From Candidatus Eiseniibacteriota bacterium (GTDB lineage Bacteria > Eisenbacteria > RBG-16-71-46 > CAIMUX01): a stretch of 50,853 bases of DNA. This document shows positions 15,663-24,720 of this stretch, piece after piece (within the stretch, counting starts at the first letter, position 1; every line of letters begins with the position of its first letter). Where the stretch lies: positions 1 to 50,853 of the forward strand of contig JAKQSZ010000042.1 of NCBI GenBank assembly GCA_029569475.1. Reading direction: 5' to 3'. The position numbers and the translations under genes were made by a program. The notes under the pieces are model-generated. The model was not told the DNA's origin. It searched no databases and saw only the letters and a program-made list of their open reading frames with translations.

Positions 15663-17282
15663 ATGGCGGCACGATCGCTCTCCTGTGCGCTTCCCTTTCG
15701 GCGCCGGCGACTCTCGTGGCCAGGCGCGTCCTGGCTGATCGCTGGCGCGATCGCGCTGATCCCGGTCGTGCAGGCGGGCCCCGCCAAGGCGGGGCTCTAT
15801 CGCCCGGGACAGATCCAGCTTGAACTCGAGCCCGAGGCGCGCATCGCCGACATCAACGCCGAGTACGGCACCGCCTCGATCGATTCTCTTCCGCCCCTCC
15901 ATCTTCTCTCCTGCGAGGTCGGCACCGAACTGATGACCGTCATGCAGATGTCGGGGGATCCGCGGATCGTGTTCGTCGAGCAGTCCTACAACAACAACAC
16001 CCCCGAAGCCGTGCGCCAGATGGTGGTCGCGGCGGTCGGAGGCACGATCGAGGACTATCTCGATCAGAACATGGTCCTGCGCCTTCACCTGGCGGAGATC
16101 CAGGAGCACACGAACGGCGCCGGCGTGACCGTGGCCGTCCTCGACACCGGCGTGCTGCCGTCGCACCCGGCGTTGGAAGGCTGCCTGCGTGCCGACGGCT
16201 ACGACTTCATCGATATGGACGACACTCCGGTGGACACGGCCAACGGCGTTGACGATGACCATGACGACGTGGTCGACGAGGGCGCCGGGCACGGCACCAT
16301 GGTCGCGGGCCTCGTGCACCTGGTGGCCCCGGAGAGCTCCATCCTGCCGATCCGGATCCTGGATGACGAGGGCAACGGGATCTCCTTCGACGTCGCTCGC
16401 GGGATCCGCTATGCGCGCGAGCACGGGGCTCACGTGATCAACATGAGCCTGGGGCTGCAGGTCGGCTGCCACATCATCGACTACGAGATCCGGACGGCCT
16501 ACGAGGCCGGCATCACCATGGTCGCTCCATCCGGCAACGGCGGGATGGAGAGCGCCCTCTATCCCGCCATCGATCCTCGCGTGCTCATGGTCTCGGGTCT
16601 GGACTCGATGGACGTCAAGGCCGAGTTCTCCAACTACCATGAACTGGTGGACGTCTCGGCGCCGGGCAAGGGGATCCTTGCGCCCTACTACGACGGTGAG
16701 TACGCCATCGGGGCAGGCACGTCCTTTTCGGCGCCGATCATCAGCGGACAGGGGGCCCTCATCCGTTCGTACAACCCGAACCTGGCCCGCGACGAGATCG
16801 ACACCGCCATCCGGGCGGGCGTCGTGGAGGTGGACGGGATCAACGGCAACTGGCCCTACCAGGGAAAGCTCGGCACCGGCCGCATGGACGGGCTGGTCAC
16901 GCTGTCCTACCTCGGCAGCAGCTCCGCCGCCCCCGATCGCGGCCTGTTCGCCGGAGGATCGTCGCCGCGCTCCTCACTGATCATCTCGCCCAATCCGGTC
17001 CGCTCCGGACAGCTTGTCCGCTTCGCCGTGCGCCACCGGCCCCTCAACTCGGGATTCACCGGCGGGGGGGCCTCGCCAGGAGGCGCGCTTCGCATCGTGG
17101 CGGCCTCCGGGCGGATCGTTGCCGAAGTGCCTCTCACCCCGAAGGGTTCGACGGGGGCTCCGGCAGGACCTCTCCAGGTCACATGGGACGGGCGCGATGG
17201 TTCAGGGAGGCTGCTTCCGGCGGGGTCGTACCTGGCGGCGGCCGACGGAGGAGGGGCCCGAAGGTTCGTGATCGTGAGATAG
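15663..17282 (+). CDS. Secreted subtilisin-like serine protease (S8) with FlgD-like tail
   Basis: A 539-residue exported protease. GGGAGG sits five bases before the ATG at 15663; the frame extends into the CHAT gene, but that part is not used. A signal peptide with a long basic n-region (to about residue 45, VVQAGPAKA) and a short pro-region precede the S8 domain with a full triad: Asp161 in VAVLDTGV, His210 in GHGTMVAG and Ser354 in GTSFSAP. An acidic insert (VDTANGVDDDHDDVVDEG) before the His looks like a calcium-binding loop. The C-terminus is the same Ig-like tail as its neighbours: LIISPNPVRSGQLVRF, WDGRDGSGRLLPAGSYLAA, ending FVIVR. It may share transcription with the CHAT operon. Confidence 0.93.
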   Translation: MAARSLSCALPFRRRRLSWPGASWLIAGAIALIPVVQAGPAKAGLYRPGQIQLELEPEARIADINAEYGTASIDSLPPLHLLSCEVGTELMTVMQMSGDPRIVFVEQSYNNNTPEAVRQMVVAAVGGTIEDYLDQNMVLRLHLAEIQEHTNGAGVTVAVLDTGVLPSHPALEGCLRADGYDFIDMDDTPVDTANGVDDDHDDVVDEGAGHGTMVAGLVHLVAPESSILPIRILDDEGNGISFDVARGIRYAREHGAHVINMSLGLQVGCHIIDYEIRTAYEAGITMVAPSGNGGMESALYPAIDPRVLMVSGLDSMDVKAEFSNYHELVDVSAPGKGILAPYYDGEYAIGAGTSFSAPIISGQGALIRSYNPNLARDEIDTAIRAGVVEVDGINGNWPYQGKLGTGRMDGLVTLSYLGSSSAAPDRGLFAGGSSPRSSLIISPNPVRSGQLVRFAVRHRPLNSGFTGGGASPGGALRIVAASGRIVAEVPLTPKGSTGAPAGPLQVTWDGRDGSGRLLPAGSYLAAADGGGARRFVIVR

Positions 17283-17311
17283 ATCTGCCGGCGACGCGGC
17301 TGAGACCACTC

Positions 17312-17900
17312 AGTCAACTCCTGAGGGGCAACCCGCGAGCGCGCCGATACCATATGCCAGCGGGCGAACTGGCCGATGCCCCCGTCGGGCACGATCAGAA
17401 CGCGCTCGGCCTCGCCGAAGTGGGGAGCCAGTGGGTCCCAGATCGCCCGGCGAAGGATATGCCCGCTCTCCGTTCCGCCGGAACCGTCGAGCCGCTGGCC
17501 CTCGGCCTGCGCCCGCGCAAGCCTGGGAGATCGCCGATCGCCAGTCGGCGATCACCAGTTCAATTCCGGCCGCATCGCCGAGATCGAGAATGACCGGCCG
17601 CGACTCCGGGCCGGAGAGCACGAATGCGCGGTATCGCGTTCGCATCGCCCCGGGCTCTCCGTCCAGCCGGTGGTAGCGAGCGAAGGCAACTAGAGCGGTT
17701 TCGGCAGGGAGCTCGCGTGCGACTTCGACGAAGGGGGCTCGAGGTTGGCGGGGGATCCTATCGTGCCGCGCGTCCAGGGCCGCGCCGGTAGGCCTCAGGA
17801 TCGAGGTCCTCGGGACCGCGGACCACTTGACTGGCCAGTCGCGATTGCGCTTGCCGTATCGCTTGCTGCGTGTCATTCTCATGGGCCGCTGATGAAACCG
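17312..17900 (-). pseudogene. Decayed CHAT-protease gene remnant
   Basis: Reading the minus strand from about 17900, the three frames in turn give consecutive pieces of a TPR-CHAT protein: QAIRQAQSRLASQVVRGPED (the usual linker helix), then VARELPAETALVAFARYHRL, RYRAFVLSGPESRPVILDLG and IELVIADWRSAIS. After a frame change near 17520 comes ILRRAIWDPLAPHFGEAER followed by VLIVPDGGIGQFARWHM, the entry strand of the CHAT domain. Similarity ends near 17340, before the catalytic His and Cys, and at least two frameshifts separate the pieces. It lies antisense between the subtilisin and lipoprotein genes, and it is clearly a different copy from the intact CHAT gene upstream. Confidence 0.75.
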
Positions 17901-17945
17901 ATACCGGCCGCACGTAACGTCTGGAACAAGGCAGGTAGCAGCGGA

Positions 17946-18491
17946 ATGCGTTTCTCTCCTCGACGATGCCGCGCTCCCGATGCTCTTCGCCCAGCCGCCC
18001 GGCGGCCAGGCGCAGGGGCCGCCCTTGGGCGGTTGGCCCGGGTGGGTCCGGTCCTGACAACCACGCTGTGGATGGCGGGATGCGCCGGCGGGCACAGCGG
18101 GACCTCGGCCACGACGCCCGACTCCGGGTGGCAACGCGCCGAGTGGACCCAAAGCGGGTTCTTCGATTTCGACCGAGGTCTCTTCACGTCCGGCCTTGAG
18201 CCATCACCGGCCCCGGACGGCGCGGACGTGCACGTGAGCTTCGGCGAGGAGTCGGGGATCCGCGCGGTCGCGGTTTCCGGCGCCGCCCTTCTTGATTCAT
18301 CGACGGAGCCCCCGCATCTCGTGCTGGTTGAAGGCCGCCGCTATCAGATCCGAACCGGCCAGCACCGTCTCGTGGAGTTCGAGTTGCCCCAGCTTCTTCC
18401 GTGGGGTGAAGGAGAGAAGAGATACAGCGTTGTCATCGCCTACCGGCCGCTCGGCTCCGCAGATACCACCAGCAACACCAGACGTCGGTGA
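17946..18491 (+). CDS. Putative lipoprotein, function unknown
   Basis: A 181-residue protein. LTTTLWMAGCAGGHSG near residue 45 reads as a signal-peptide h-region with a lipobox (WMAGC), so the mature chain probably begins at that cysteine and is membrane-anchored. The start is uncertain: ATG 17946 gives a long arginine-rich leader with only a weak ribosome site, and a GTG just before the hydrophobic stretch would give a normal leader. The mature part is beta-rich (VHVSFGEESGIRAVAVSG, LVLVEGRRYQIRTGQHRLVE, RYSVVIAYRPLG) without a family I recognise. It lies 25 bases upstream of the transglutaminase-like gene, so the two probably form an operon. Confidence 0.6.
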   Translation: MRFSPRRCRAPDALRPAARRPGAGAALGRLARVGPVLTTTLWMAGCAGGHSGTSATTPDSGWQRAEWTQSGFFDFDRGLFTSGLEPSPAPDGADVHVSFGEESGIRAVAVSGAALLDSSTEPPHLVLVEGRRYQIRTGQHRLVEFELPQLLPWGEGEKRYSVVIAYRPLGSADTTSNTRRR

Positions 18492-18516
18492 CACCGTCGA
18501 ACGGGAGGTGGCAGAG

Positions 18517-20511
18517 ATGAGCAGACATGGTCTGGAGAAGCATGGCCGCGCGGACCGGACGAAGAGGACAGCGAGTTGGTGGGGACCGGCGCTCACGCTG
18601 GGCGCGCTTCTTCTGTGTTTGGCAGCGCTGGCGGAGACAGCGATAGCGGACGACCCCGGGGGGCTCGCTTCCAACGACTTCGGCAACAACGGAGAAGACA
18701 CCGTCCCGGCCAGCGCGTACGAGCCTGGGCGGAAGGAGCGTGAAAGCAAGGAGTACAAGAAAGAGAATCCCGATGCGGCGCAGCGTGACTACCATGCCAA
18801 GGGCGGCGCCGGCTCCAACCATGACAGCCGATGCCGCGCCAGGCTGGCCTACAAGGCGGCGCGCTATCAGGGTCCGACGAACGGTTACAATGACGCTCCC
18901 ACGCGGTATGACGGACATTCGGACGGACCTCGGCCGAAAGCCGGCGGTGGCAACTACTCCGAGACCATGTCGACCGACCCGGCTGTGATCATCAACAACA
19001 TCTATAAGTTTGTCGAGGACATCTGCTATCCGAAAAGGGACCCGGGAAGCGAGACGAGCGACGCCGACCTTTGCACCGCGATCGACGGCGGGACGGTCGA
19101 CATCGGAACACCTTTCGCCGATCCCCTCATGTGCAAGACCCAGACCCACCTGTTCACGTCCTTGGTTCGGGAGCTAGGGTTTCCGGTACGGGAGAAGAAC
19201 ATCCTGCCGTCGATACGGGAGGGGGTGTATGACACGCAGACAGCGGCCGCCAACGTCTGGTACGGGGGCGCATGGCACTTCTTCGACGTGTTCGAGTCCT
19301 TCACCGACAGCAAGACCTACCTTGAACGCAAGGGGCACGCCGGGTATGGGCCCTATCACGACGCGGACGTCTGGACGAGGACTGCGGCGCCCAAGTGGGA
19401 TATCCCGAGCGACTATCGAGCCGGGCGCAACGGCGAGCTGGCGGACACGACGCATTGGAAGAAGCTTCGGACCCACAAGAAGAGCGGCGGCAGGATCGAA
19501 ACCGAGACGTTCGCCCTTCGACTCGGGCTCGAGGACCCTCTGGGCAACCAGACCGGGTTTGTCCACGACAGCGCCGCCGTGGAGATCGAGCGGTCCAATT
19601 ACTTCCCGTTCGACCGCGTGATCCACGAGGAGCACCTGGAGCCGCCGCTCCCCAATGGGCCTCTGGCCGGGGACGAGCTGCTTCTCCTCCTCTTCAATGA
19701 CGACGAGCCGCCAGGCCCCAGGCAGTACGCGCTCTTCGTCTCCAATCCGACCGCGCAGCCTCAGCCCTTCGAGGTCTCGCTGGCCGCCATGCCGGAGAGC
19801 CGAGAGGTCGCCATGAACCCCGAGTTCGTGCAAGGGGTGTTGCCGCCGAATGCGGTCCAGCAGTTTCCGGTGCAGGTCTTTCTCGGCGGCGTGATCGAGA
19901 TTCCGCCCGACCCGGTCACGGATCTCCACGTCGTGTCGGAAGATCATTGCGACGTCACCATCGCCTGGTCGGCGGTGCCGAGCGCTTCGGAGTACCTGCT
20001 CTATCTGAGCCCGACGATGTTCGAGCACCCGGACGACCCCGGAGTGATTCCGATCGGGGTGACAACCGGCACGGAGTTCACGGCGGCGATTCCCGATACC
20101 GTGATCCTCGGCGTTGAAGTGCTCGGACAAAACGGACTGCGGAGCGGCCTGGATCCGGAGGGAGGGTCGACCACGGTCGCCTGGTGCGACATGACCTCCG
20201 GAATGCCGTGGCCCGGGAGCCAACCCTCCGGAGGTCTGGCCATGCTGGGCGCGTCACCCAACCCCGCCACGACATCGACGTCGCTGCAGTTCCGTCTGGC
20301 CGCGCCCGGGGATGCCGCGATCCAGATCTACAGACCGAGTGGACAGCTTGTGCGAGAGCTGCTCGTTCGAGGTTTGCCGCCGGGCGTGAGCCGCGTGGAG
20401 TGGGATCTTCGCGACGCGGACGGAGAACTCGTGCCCGCCGGTATCTATCTCTACCGGCTGAAGGCCGGGGAGCGGATAGCGTCCGGCACGAAGGTCCTCG
20501 TCATCCGCTAG
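18517..20511 (+). CDS. Secreted transglutaminase-like/fibronectin III protein with FlgD-like tail
   Basis: A 664-residue exported protein; GGGAGGTGG precedes the ATG at 18517. A long basic n-region and hydrophobic core (LTLGALLLCLAALAETAIAD) form the signal. Residues about 140-270 resemble a transglutaminase core: Cys206 in PLMCKTQTHLFTSLVRELG and Asp257 in GGAWHFFDVF. At the place where the catalytic His normally precedes the strand the sequence is TQTAAANVWYGG, so the triad looks incomplete. A fibronectin-III-like module follows (PVTDLHVVSEDHCDVTIAW), then the Ig tail: LGASPNPATTSTSLQFRL, WDLRDADGELVPAGIYLYRL, ending KVLVIR. Likely a surface protein. Whether it cross-links, cleaves or only binds peptides is open. 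Confidence 0.78.
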   Translation: MSRHGLEKHGRADRTKRTASWWGPALTLGALLLCLAALAETAIADDPGGLASNDFGNNGEDTVPASAYEPGRKERESKEYKKENPDAAQRDYHAKGGAGSNHDSRCRARLAYKAARYQGPTNGYNDAPTRYDGHSDGPRPKAGGGNYSETMSTDPAVIINNIYKFVEDICYPKRDPGSETSDADLCTAIDGGTVDIGTPFADPLMCKTQTHLFTSLVRELGFPVREKNILPSIREGVYDTQTAAANVWYGGAWHFFDVFESFTDSKTYLERKGHAGYGPYHDADVWTRTAAPKWDIPSDYRAGRNGELADTTHWKKLRTHKKSGGRIETETFALRLGLEDPLGNQTGFVHDSAAVEIERSNYFPFDRVIHEEHLEPPLPNGPLAGDELLLLLFNDDEPPGPRQYALFVSNPTAQPQPFEVSLAAMPESREVAMNPEFVQGVLPPNAVQQFPVQVFLGGVIEIPPDPVTDLHVVSEDHCDVTIAWSAVPSASEYLLYLSPTMFEHPDDPGVIPIGVTTGTEFTAAIPDTVILGVEVLGQNGLRSGLDPEGGSTTVAWCDMTSGMPWPGSQPSGGLAMLGASPNPATTSTSLQFRLAAPGDAAIQIYRPSGQLVRELLVRGLPPGVSRVEWDLRDADGELVPAGIYLYRLKAGERIASGTKVLVIR

Positions 20512-20589
20512 CCCGCTCGTGTCACCGGACTTCGTCGCGAGGCGGCGGGCATGCCCGTCAGGGCAAGGCGCGCCGCCCGACCGACACAG

Positions 20590-20834
20590 GCGGAGTCGAG
20601 GCGCTCCGTCCAGGAGTGGGGGCAAGCGCAACGCAGACAGAATGGGCAGTGCCGTGGCCGCAGCAGAAGGCTGGTGAGACAAGCGGGGTAGTCGCTCGCG
20701 GACTCAGCCCGGCTCTGGCCGCTCGGATCGCGCGGAACACCCGCCGCTGGTGGAAGAACACCGCGATGGGACTTCACATCGCGTTGCCCAATCGCTTGTT
20801 CGACCAGATGGGACTTCCCCGACTGGGTGCGTGA
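20590..20834 (+). pseudogene. C-terminal remnant of a group II intron reverse transcriptase/maturase
   Basis: The last 44 codons (from about 20700) read LSPALAARIARNTRRWWKN then TAMGLHIALPNRLFDQMGLP and RLGA-stop. This matches the end of bacterial group II intron proteins, where a 'W+xS+xxAlxxALxNxxFDxxGLPRL' stretch closes the ORF just before intron domain V. In another frame just upstream, GQCRGRSRRLVRQAG resembles the preceding 'QWKRxRTRxRxLxRxGV' region, which implies a frameshift near 20690. The reverse transcriptase motifs themselves are absent. The domain V/VI RNA lies immediately downstream, supporting the assignment. Confidence 0.7.
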
Positions 20835-20846
20835 CCTCAACTTCTC

Positions 20847-20922
20847 GAACCGCCGGATGCGGACCCGCTTGTCCGGTGGTGTGGGAGGGAGCGACGGACG
20901 AACCGTCGCCCCCTATCCCGAT
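20847..20922 (+). ncRNA. Group II intron domains V and VI (3' end)
   Basis: From 20847, GAACCGCCGGATGCGGACCC leads to GCTTGTCCGGTGGTGTG. CCGCCGGA pairs with TCCGGTGG (one G-U) as the lower stem, with a GCG/CGC upper stem and a two-base bulge, the shape of domain V. Domain VI follows as GCGACGG (20891-20897), ACGAA, CCGTCGC (20903-20909), with a candidate bulged branch-point A in CCCTATCCC and a 3' end at ...CCGAT. No 5' GUGYG end is seen in the short space back to the preceding gene, so the intron is truncated and cannot splice. Confidence 0.72.
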
Positions 20923-21033
20923 CGCGGGTGAAGGGGCGTCACGGGCGTTGCTGCCATGGAGTCCCGAGAGGGGCGCGCTCCCGGCCGGGCGTCGCGCGGA
21001 TGGCGCCGCTCCGCGATCTCGTGCTCCGGTCGA
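20923..21033. other. No gene recognised
   Basis: Short GC-rich stretch between the intron remnant and the 3' end of the minus-strand peptidase gene. No terminator with a T-run is visible. Confidence 0.4.
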
Positions 21034-22857
21034 TCACACCGGGATGGCGCAGTAGCGTTCGACCTGCTCCTCCAGGATCCGCAGGCTCCCCTTCCAGAAC
21101 TCCCTCGACCGGAGATCGATCCCGAACCCGGCGGCCAGCGCGTCGGCCTTGCCCGCCCCGGTCCGCCGCAGCAGCTCGATGTAGCGCGGAACGAAGGCTG
21201 TCCCCTCGCGCCGGTAGAGGTCGTAGACGCCGAGGCCGAAGAGCTGCCCGAAGGCGTAGGGGTAGTTGTAATAGTTCAGGCTCATCTCGTAGTAGTGGGG
21301 CTTCATCAGCCACATGTACGGGTGCAGGTGCTGGGGGTCGAGCGCGTCGCCGTAGGTGACCTTCTGGGCGTCGAGCATGATGGAGCAGAGGTCATCGGCG
21401 CTCAGCTCGGCATCGGCGCGGCGCTTGAACACCTCTTCTTCGAAGAGGAAGCGGGAGTAGATGTCCACGCAGACCTGGGTGGCTCCCAGGAGCTGGTTCT
21501 CCAGGACGCCGAGCTGCTGGGCCGCGGGGGCCGACTCCAGGGCGGCGTTGAAGACGATGGTTTCGCAGAAGATCGAGGCTGTTTCGGCGAGCGTCATGGG
21601 CGCTCCCCGCAGGAGCATCGGCAGGCCGCGCTGGCAGTGGTTGTGCCAGGCGTGTCCCAGCTCGTGGGCCACCGTGATCATCTGGTCGAAGCTGCCGTCG
21701 AAGTTCGAGAGGATCCGGCTCTCTTCACGCGCCGGGATCTTCATGCAGAAGGCGCCGCCGCGCTTGCCCTTGCGCGGCTCGGCGTCGATCCAACGCTCGT
21801 CGAAGGCCCGCCGGGCGAAGGCGGCGAGATCGGGGTGGAAGGAGCCGAAGCGGGTCACGATGAAATCGCAGGACTCCGCCCACGAGTAGCGCGGGTTGTC
21901 CGTGCCGGTGGGCGCGAGCAGGTCCCACCAGGGCAGCTTTTCCTGGTGCCCGAGCCGCCTCGCTTTCATGTTCAGGTAGCGGCGGAACATCGGGAAGGCG
22001 TCGTGGATCGAGCCCAACAGGGCATCGAGCGTGGCGCGGTCGATGCGGTTCTGTTCCAGGCTGACGTCGAGGACGCTATCGTAGCCGCGCCACCGGGCCA
22101 GGGTCTGCGCGGAACCCTTGACGCCGTTCATGGCGAAGGCGACCGGCTCGCGGATCGACTCCCAGGCGCGCAGCTCCGCATCGTAGGCGCGGCGGCGCAC
22201 GTCCGGGTCCGGGTCGCTGGCCAGCGCGCGGATGACCGTCACCGGGAGCGTCTCGGTCCTGCCGTTGCGCTCGAAGGGAACCTGCAGCAGGCTGGTGAGC
22301 CCGCCTTGCAGCTTCCACATGGCCGCCCCGCCCGAGAGGGAGAGCTCGGCGGCCAGGTCTTCCAGGCGCGGCTCCATGAGGTGCCGGCTGTCCTCGATCA
22401 GGTCCTCCAGGACCAGGCGGTGCTCGCGCGCCGGGTCGGCCTCGCAGATGGCGTCCAACTCGCCCGCGCGTTCGCGCAACCAGGCCTTCAGGCGTGTCAC
22501 CGCCGTCTTCAGTCCGAGCTCCAGCTGCTCGACCTCGCTCAGCCGGCGGGCGGCCGAGCGGTTGAGGGAATCGGTGGTCACATAGCCCTGGATGAAGGCG
22601 CCCAGCGTATCGAGGCGGAGAAGCAACTCGTTCATGAGCGGCAGCACCCCGTTGACGGCATCGGCGGCCGGCATCGGCGCGGCGTTCCTGGAGCCGGAGC
22701 TTTCCGCGGGCTTCGGATCGGAGATGCCGGAACGGAGCAGGAAGGCGTCGAGGTCTCGTTGGATCGCCCGGATCGCGTCGAACTCGCGCCGGACATCATC
22801 GCCTTCGATGTCCGAGAAGATCGTGGTGAGATTCCAACGGGGGGCCGGTGCCGACAT
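21034..22857 (-). CDS. M3B family oligoendopeptidase (PepF-like)
   Basis: A 607-residue cytosolic zinc peptidase of the oligoendopeptidase F group, which cleaves short peptides during peptide recycling. The zinc motif is HELGHAWH (His398, Glu399, His402), with the third ligand in the downstream helix MTLAETASIFCETIVFNAAL. Other family segments include FCMKIPAREESRILSNFDG, HPYMWLMKPHYYEMSLNYYNYPYAFGQ (written here in part only as HPYMWLMKPHYY) and LLRRTGAGKADAL. Length is normal. GGAAGGAG lies seven bases before the ATG at 22857, so the much longer frame running to 23388 is rejected. It is divergent from the TMTC-like gene. Confidence 0.93.
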   Translation of the reverse strand: MSAPAPRWNLTTIFSDIEGDDVRREFDAIRAIQRDLDAFLLRSGISDPKPAESSGSRNAAPMPAADAVNGVLPLMNELLLRLDTLGAFIQGYVTTDSLNRSAARRLSEVEQLELGLKTAVTRLKAWLRERAGELDAICEADPAREHRLVLEDLIEDSRHLMEPRLEDLAAELSLSGGAAMWKLQGGLTSLLQVPFERNGRTETLPVTVIRALASDPDPDVRRRAYDAELRAWESIREPVAFAMNGVKGSAQTLARWRGYDSVLDVSLEQNRIDRATLDALLGSIHDAFPMFRRYLNMKARRLGHQEKLPWWDLLAPTGTDNPRYSWAESCDFIVTRFGSFHPDLAAFARRAFDERWIDAEPRKGKRGGAFCMKIPAREESRILSNFDGSFDQMITVAHELGHAWHNHCQRGLPMLLRGAPMTLAETASIFCETIVFNAALESAPAAQQLGVLENQLLGATQVCVDIYSRFLFEEEVFKRRADAELSADDLCSIMLDAQKVTYGDALDPQHLHPYMWLMKPHYYEMSLNYYNYPYAFGQLFGLGVYDLYRREGTAFVPRYIELLRRTGAGKADALAAGFGIDLRSREFWKGSLRILEEQVERYCAIPV

Positions 22858-22992
22858 GTCGATTCTCCTTCCGAACATTTCGAGTGCCCAGATCACCGAG
22901 CGGCGCCCCATCAGCCAGACGCCGGCCTTCCATGATACCGCAGGAGCGACTCCCCGGATGCGGTGAACGGCCGTCGAGCATAGAATCCCCGC

Positions 22993-24720
22993 ATGTTTCG
23001 TCCCGCAGTGACGCCCGGCCGGATCGGGCTCCGCCTCGGCTTCGGCCTGGCCATCCTCCTGGTCGTGGCCGCCTATGGCGGCGGGTGGGACGGCGAACGG
23101 ATCTGGGACGACCATCTGCTCCTGGACGGCAATCCAGTCATCAGCGGCCGCCAGCCGTGGACACAGGCCTTCGGCGAGCCATTCGTTCCCTTCGATCTCT
23201 ACTACCGGCCGGTGACGGTGCTGGTCCTGCGCGGCCTGGAGGCCTTTCCGGGGACGGGCACGTGGCCGTTCCATGTCGCGAGCTGGCTCCTCCACCTCGC
23301 CTGCGGCGCCGGCATCTACGCCCTTGCCCGAAGGTCGACCGCCACGCCGGCGGCCGCCGCGGGGGCGTCGCTGCTCTTCCTGGTCCATCCGGCCATGGTC
23401 GAGGCGGTCGCCTGGATCTCGGGGATCGGCGACCTGCTGGCGGCCGTCTTCATGCTGGTTTCGGGCCTGCTTTGGCTGGATGCCGCGCGTCCCGGGAAGG
23501 ACCAGGGCACCCGATTGCGGAGGCTCGTCTTCGCCTCATTGTTCGGACTGGCGGCCCTGTTCTCGAAGGAGACCGCCCTGGCCCTGCCCTTTCTCATGAT
23601 CCTGGCGTGGATCGCCGGCTCTCGATCCGTACCCGCCCGGGTCCTCCTGCTTGCGCCCCTGGTGCTGCTGGCCGTGTATGCGGCGGCGCGGTGGATGGTG
23701 CTTCCCGAGGGACTGGGAGATCTCCAGGACGGTGTCCAACTCACCCGCGATGGCACGCCTCTCTCCGCCATGGAGCAGTGGCGGCTCAAGGCTGGTCTTC
23801 TGACTCGCTATGTCGGGCACGCTCTTCTGCCGGTGCGCACGCAGGCGCATCCGATCATCGATCTTCCCGGTTCCTGGTGGTCGCCCGTCTGTTGGGGCGG
23901 GGTGGCGGCCTTCGTGGCCTTGGGCATCTGGATCCGGCGCGCGCGGGTTTCGTGCCGGCACTACCTCCTGCCGCTGGCATGGTTCGCGATCACCCTGGTC
24001 CCGGCGGCGCTGCTTCAGTCCAGGGGACGGGACCTCTTCGCCGAGCGCTATCTCTACATCCCTCTCTGCGGATTGGCGCCGCTGTTGGCCGTGCTGGCCC
24101 GCGGGCTGGCGGCGCGGGGGAACGCCGCGCGGGTGGCCGGCATCGTGCTGCTGATTGGCCTGACCGTCATCACGGCGTCACGGGTGCGCGGATGGACGCG
24201 GGAGGAGGACTTCCTGCGGCGATCCTTGCGCGCCGAGCCCCGAGCCGCCGCCGCGGCGGTGAACCTGGGCCTCATCCTGCGCAACCAAGGACGTTGGGAG
24301 GAGGCTGCGGCGCTTTACGAACGGACTCTGCAGGCGTGGGAGGCAGACCAAAGGGGGATCGTGACCGAGCGCACGGCGTTGAGCGGCTGCCGCCTCGCCT
24401 ATGAACTCGGGGTGATCCGGGCGCGGGGAGGCGATGCCTCGGGAGCGGAGGCGGCGTTCCGGAAGGCTCTGCGCTTTGATCCGGATGACGAGCGCGCGCT
24501 GGCCGCCCTGGGCGCGGCCCTGGGAGAACAGGGCCGCTATGCGGCTGCGCGGGAGGTGCTCGAGGGGGCCGTGGCGCGCCTGCCGGACTCGACGATCCTG
24601 CGGGAAAACCTCGCGACCGCGGCGGCACTGATGGGAGACTCCGCGGAGGCGGCTCGCCAGCGGACCATCCTGGCCCGCCGGGGATCCGGCACCCGGCACG
24701 AGGAGGAGGTGGCACCTTGA
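22993..24720 (+). CDS. TMTC-like GT-C glycosyltransferase with TPR tail
   Basis: A 575-residue polytopic membrane protein. About ten hydrophobic segments span residues 10-400, with family hallmarks: RIWDDHLLLDGNPVISG (acidic pair in the first outer loop), YYRPVTVLVLRGLEA, HVASWLLHLACG, FLVHPAMVEAVAWISG, FSKETALALPF and FAERYLYIPLCG. These match the bacterial relatives of TMTC/DUF1736 O-mannosyltransferase-type GT-C proteins. Residues 410-560 are TPR repeats (NLGLILRNQGRWEEAAALYE). GT-C enzymes use lipid-linked sugars at the outer face. Substrate and acceptor are not predictable here. Its stop overlaps the radA start (TTGA), so the two are translated in sequence. Confidence 0.82.
   Translation: MFRPAVTPGRIGLRLGFGLAILLVVAAYGGGWDGERIWDDHLLLDGNPVISGRQPWTQAFGEPFVPFDLYYRPVTVLVLRGLEAFPGTGTWPFHVASWLLHLACGAGIYALARRSTATPAAAAGASLLFLVHPAMVEAVAWISGIGDLLAAVFMLVSGLLWLDAARPGKDQGTRLRRLVFASLFGLAALFSKETALALPFLMILAWIAGSRSVPARVLLLAPLVLLAVYAAARWMVLPEGLGDLQDGVQLTRDGTPLSAMEQWRLKAGLLTRYVGHALLPVRTQAHPIIDLPGSWWSPVCWGGVAAFVALGIWIRRARVSCRHYLLPLAWFAITLVPAALLQSRGRDLFAERYLYIPLCGLAPLLAVLARGLAARGNAARVAGIVLLIGLTVITASRVRGWTREEDFLRRSLRAEPRAAAAAVNLGLILRNQGRWEEAAALYERTLQAWEADQRGIVTERTALSGCRLAYELGVIRARGGDASGAEAAFRKALRFDPDDERALAALGAALGEQGRYAAAREVLEGAVARLPDSTILRENLATAAALMGDSAEAARQRTILARRGSGTRHEEEVAP

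Noticed and set aside
20956..22935. A 659-codon plus-strand frame opposite the M3 peptidase
   Set aside because: Val/Gly/Ala/Asp-rich shadow of a gene with an intact HExxH peptidase on the minus strand.
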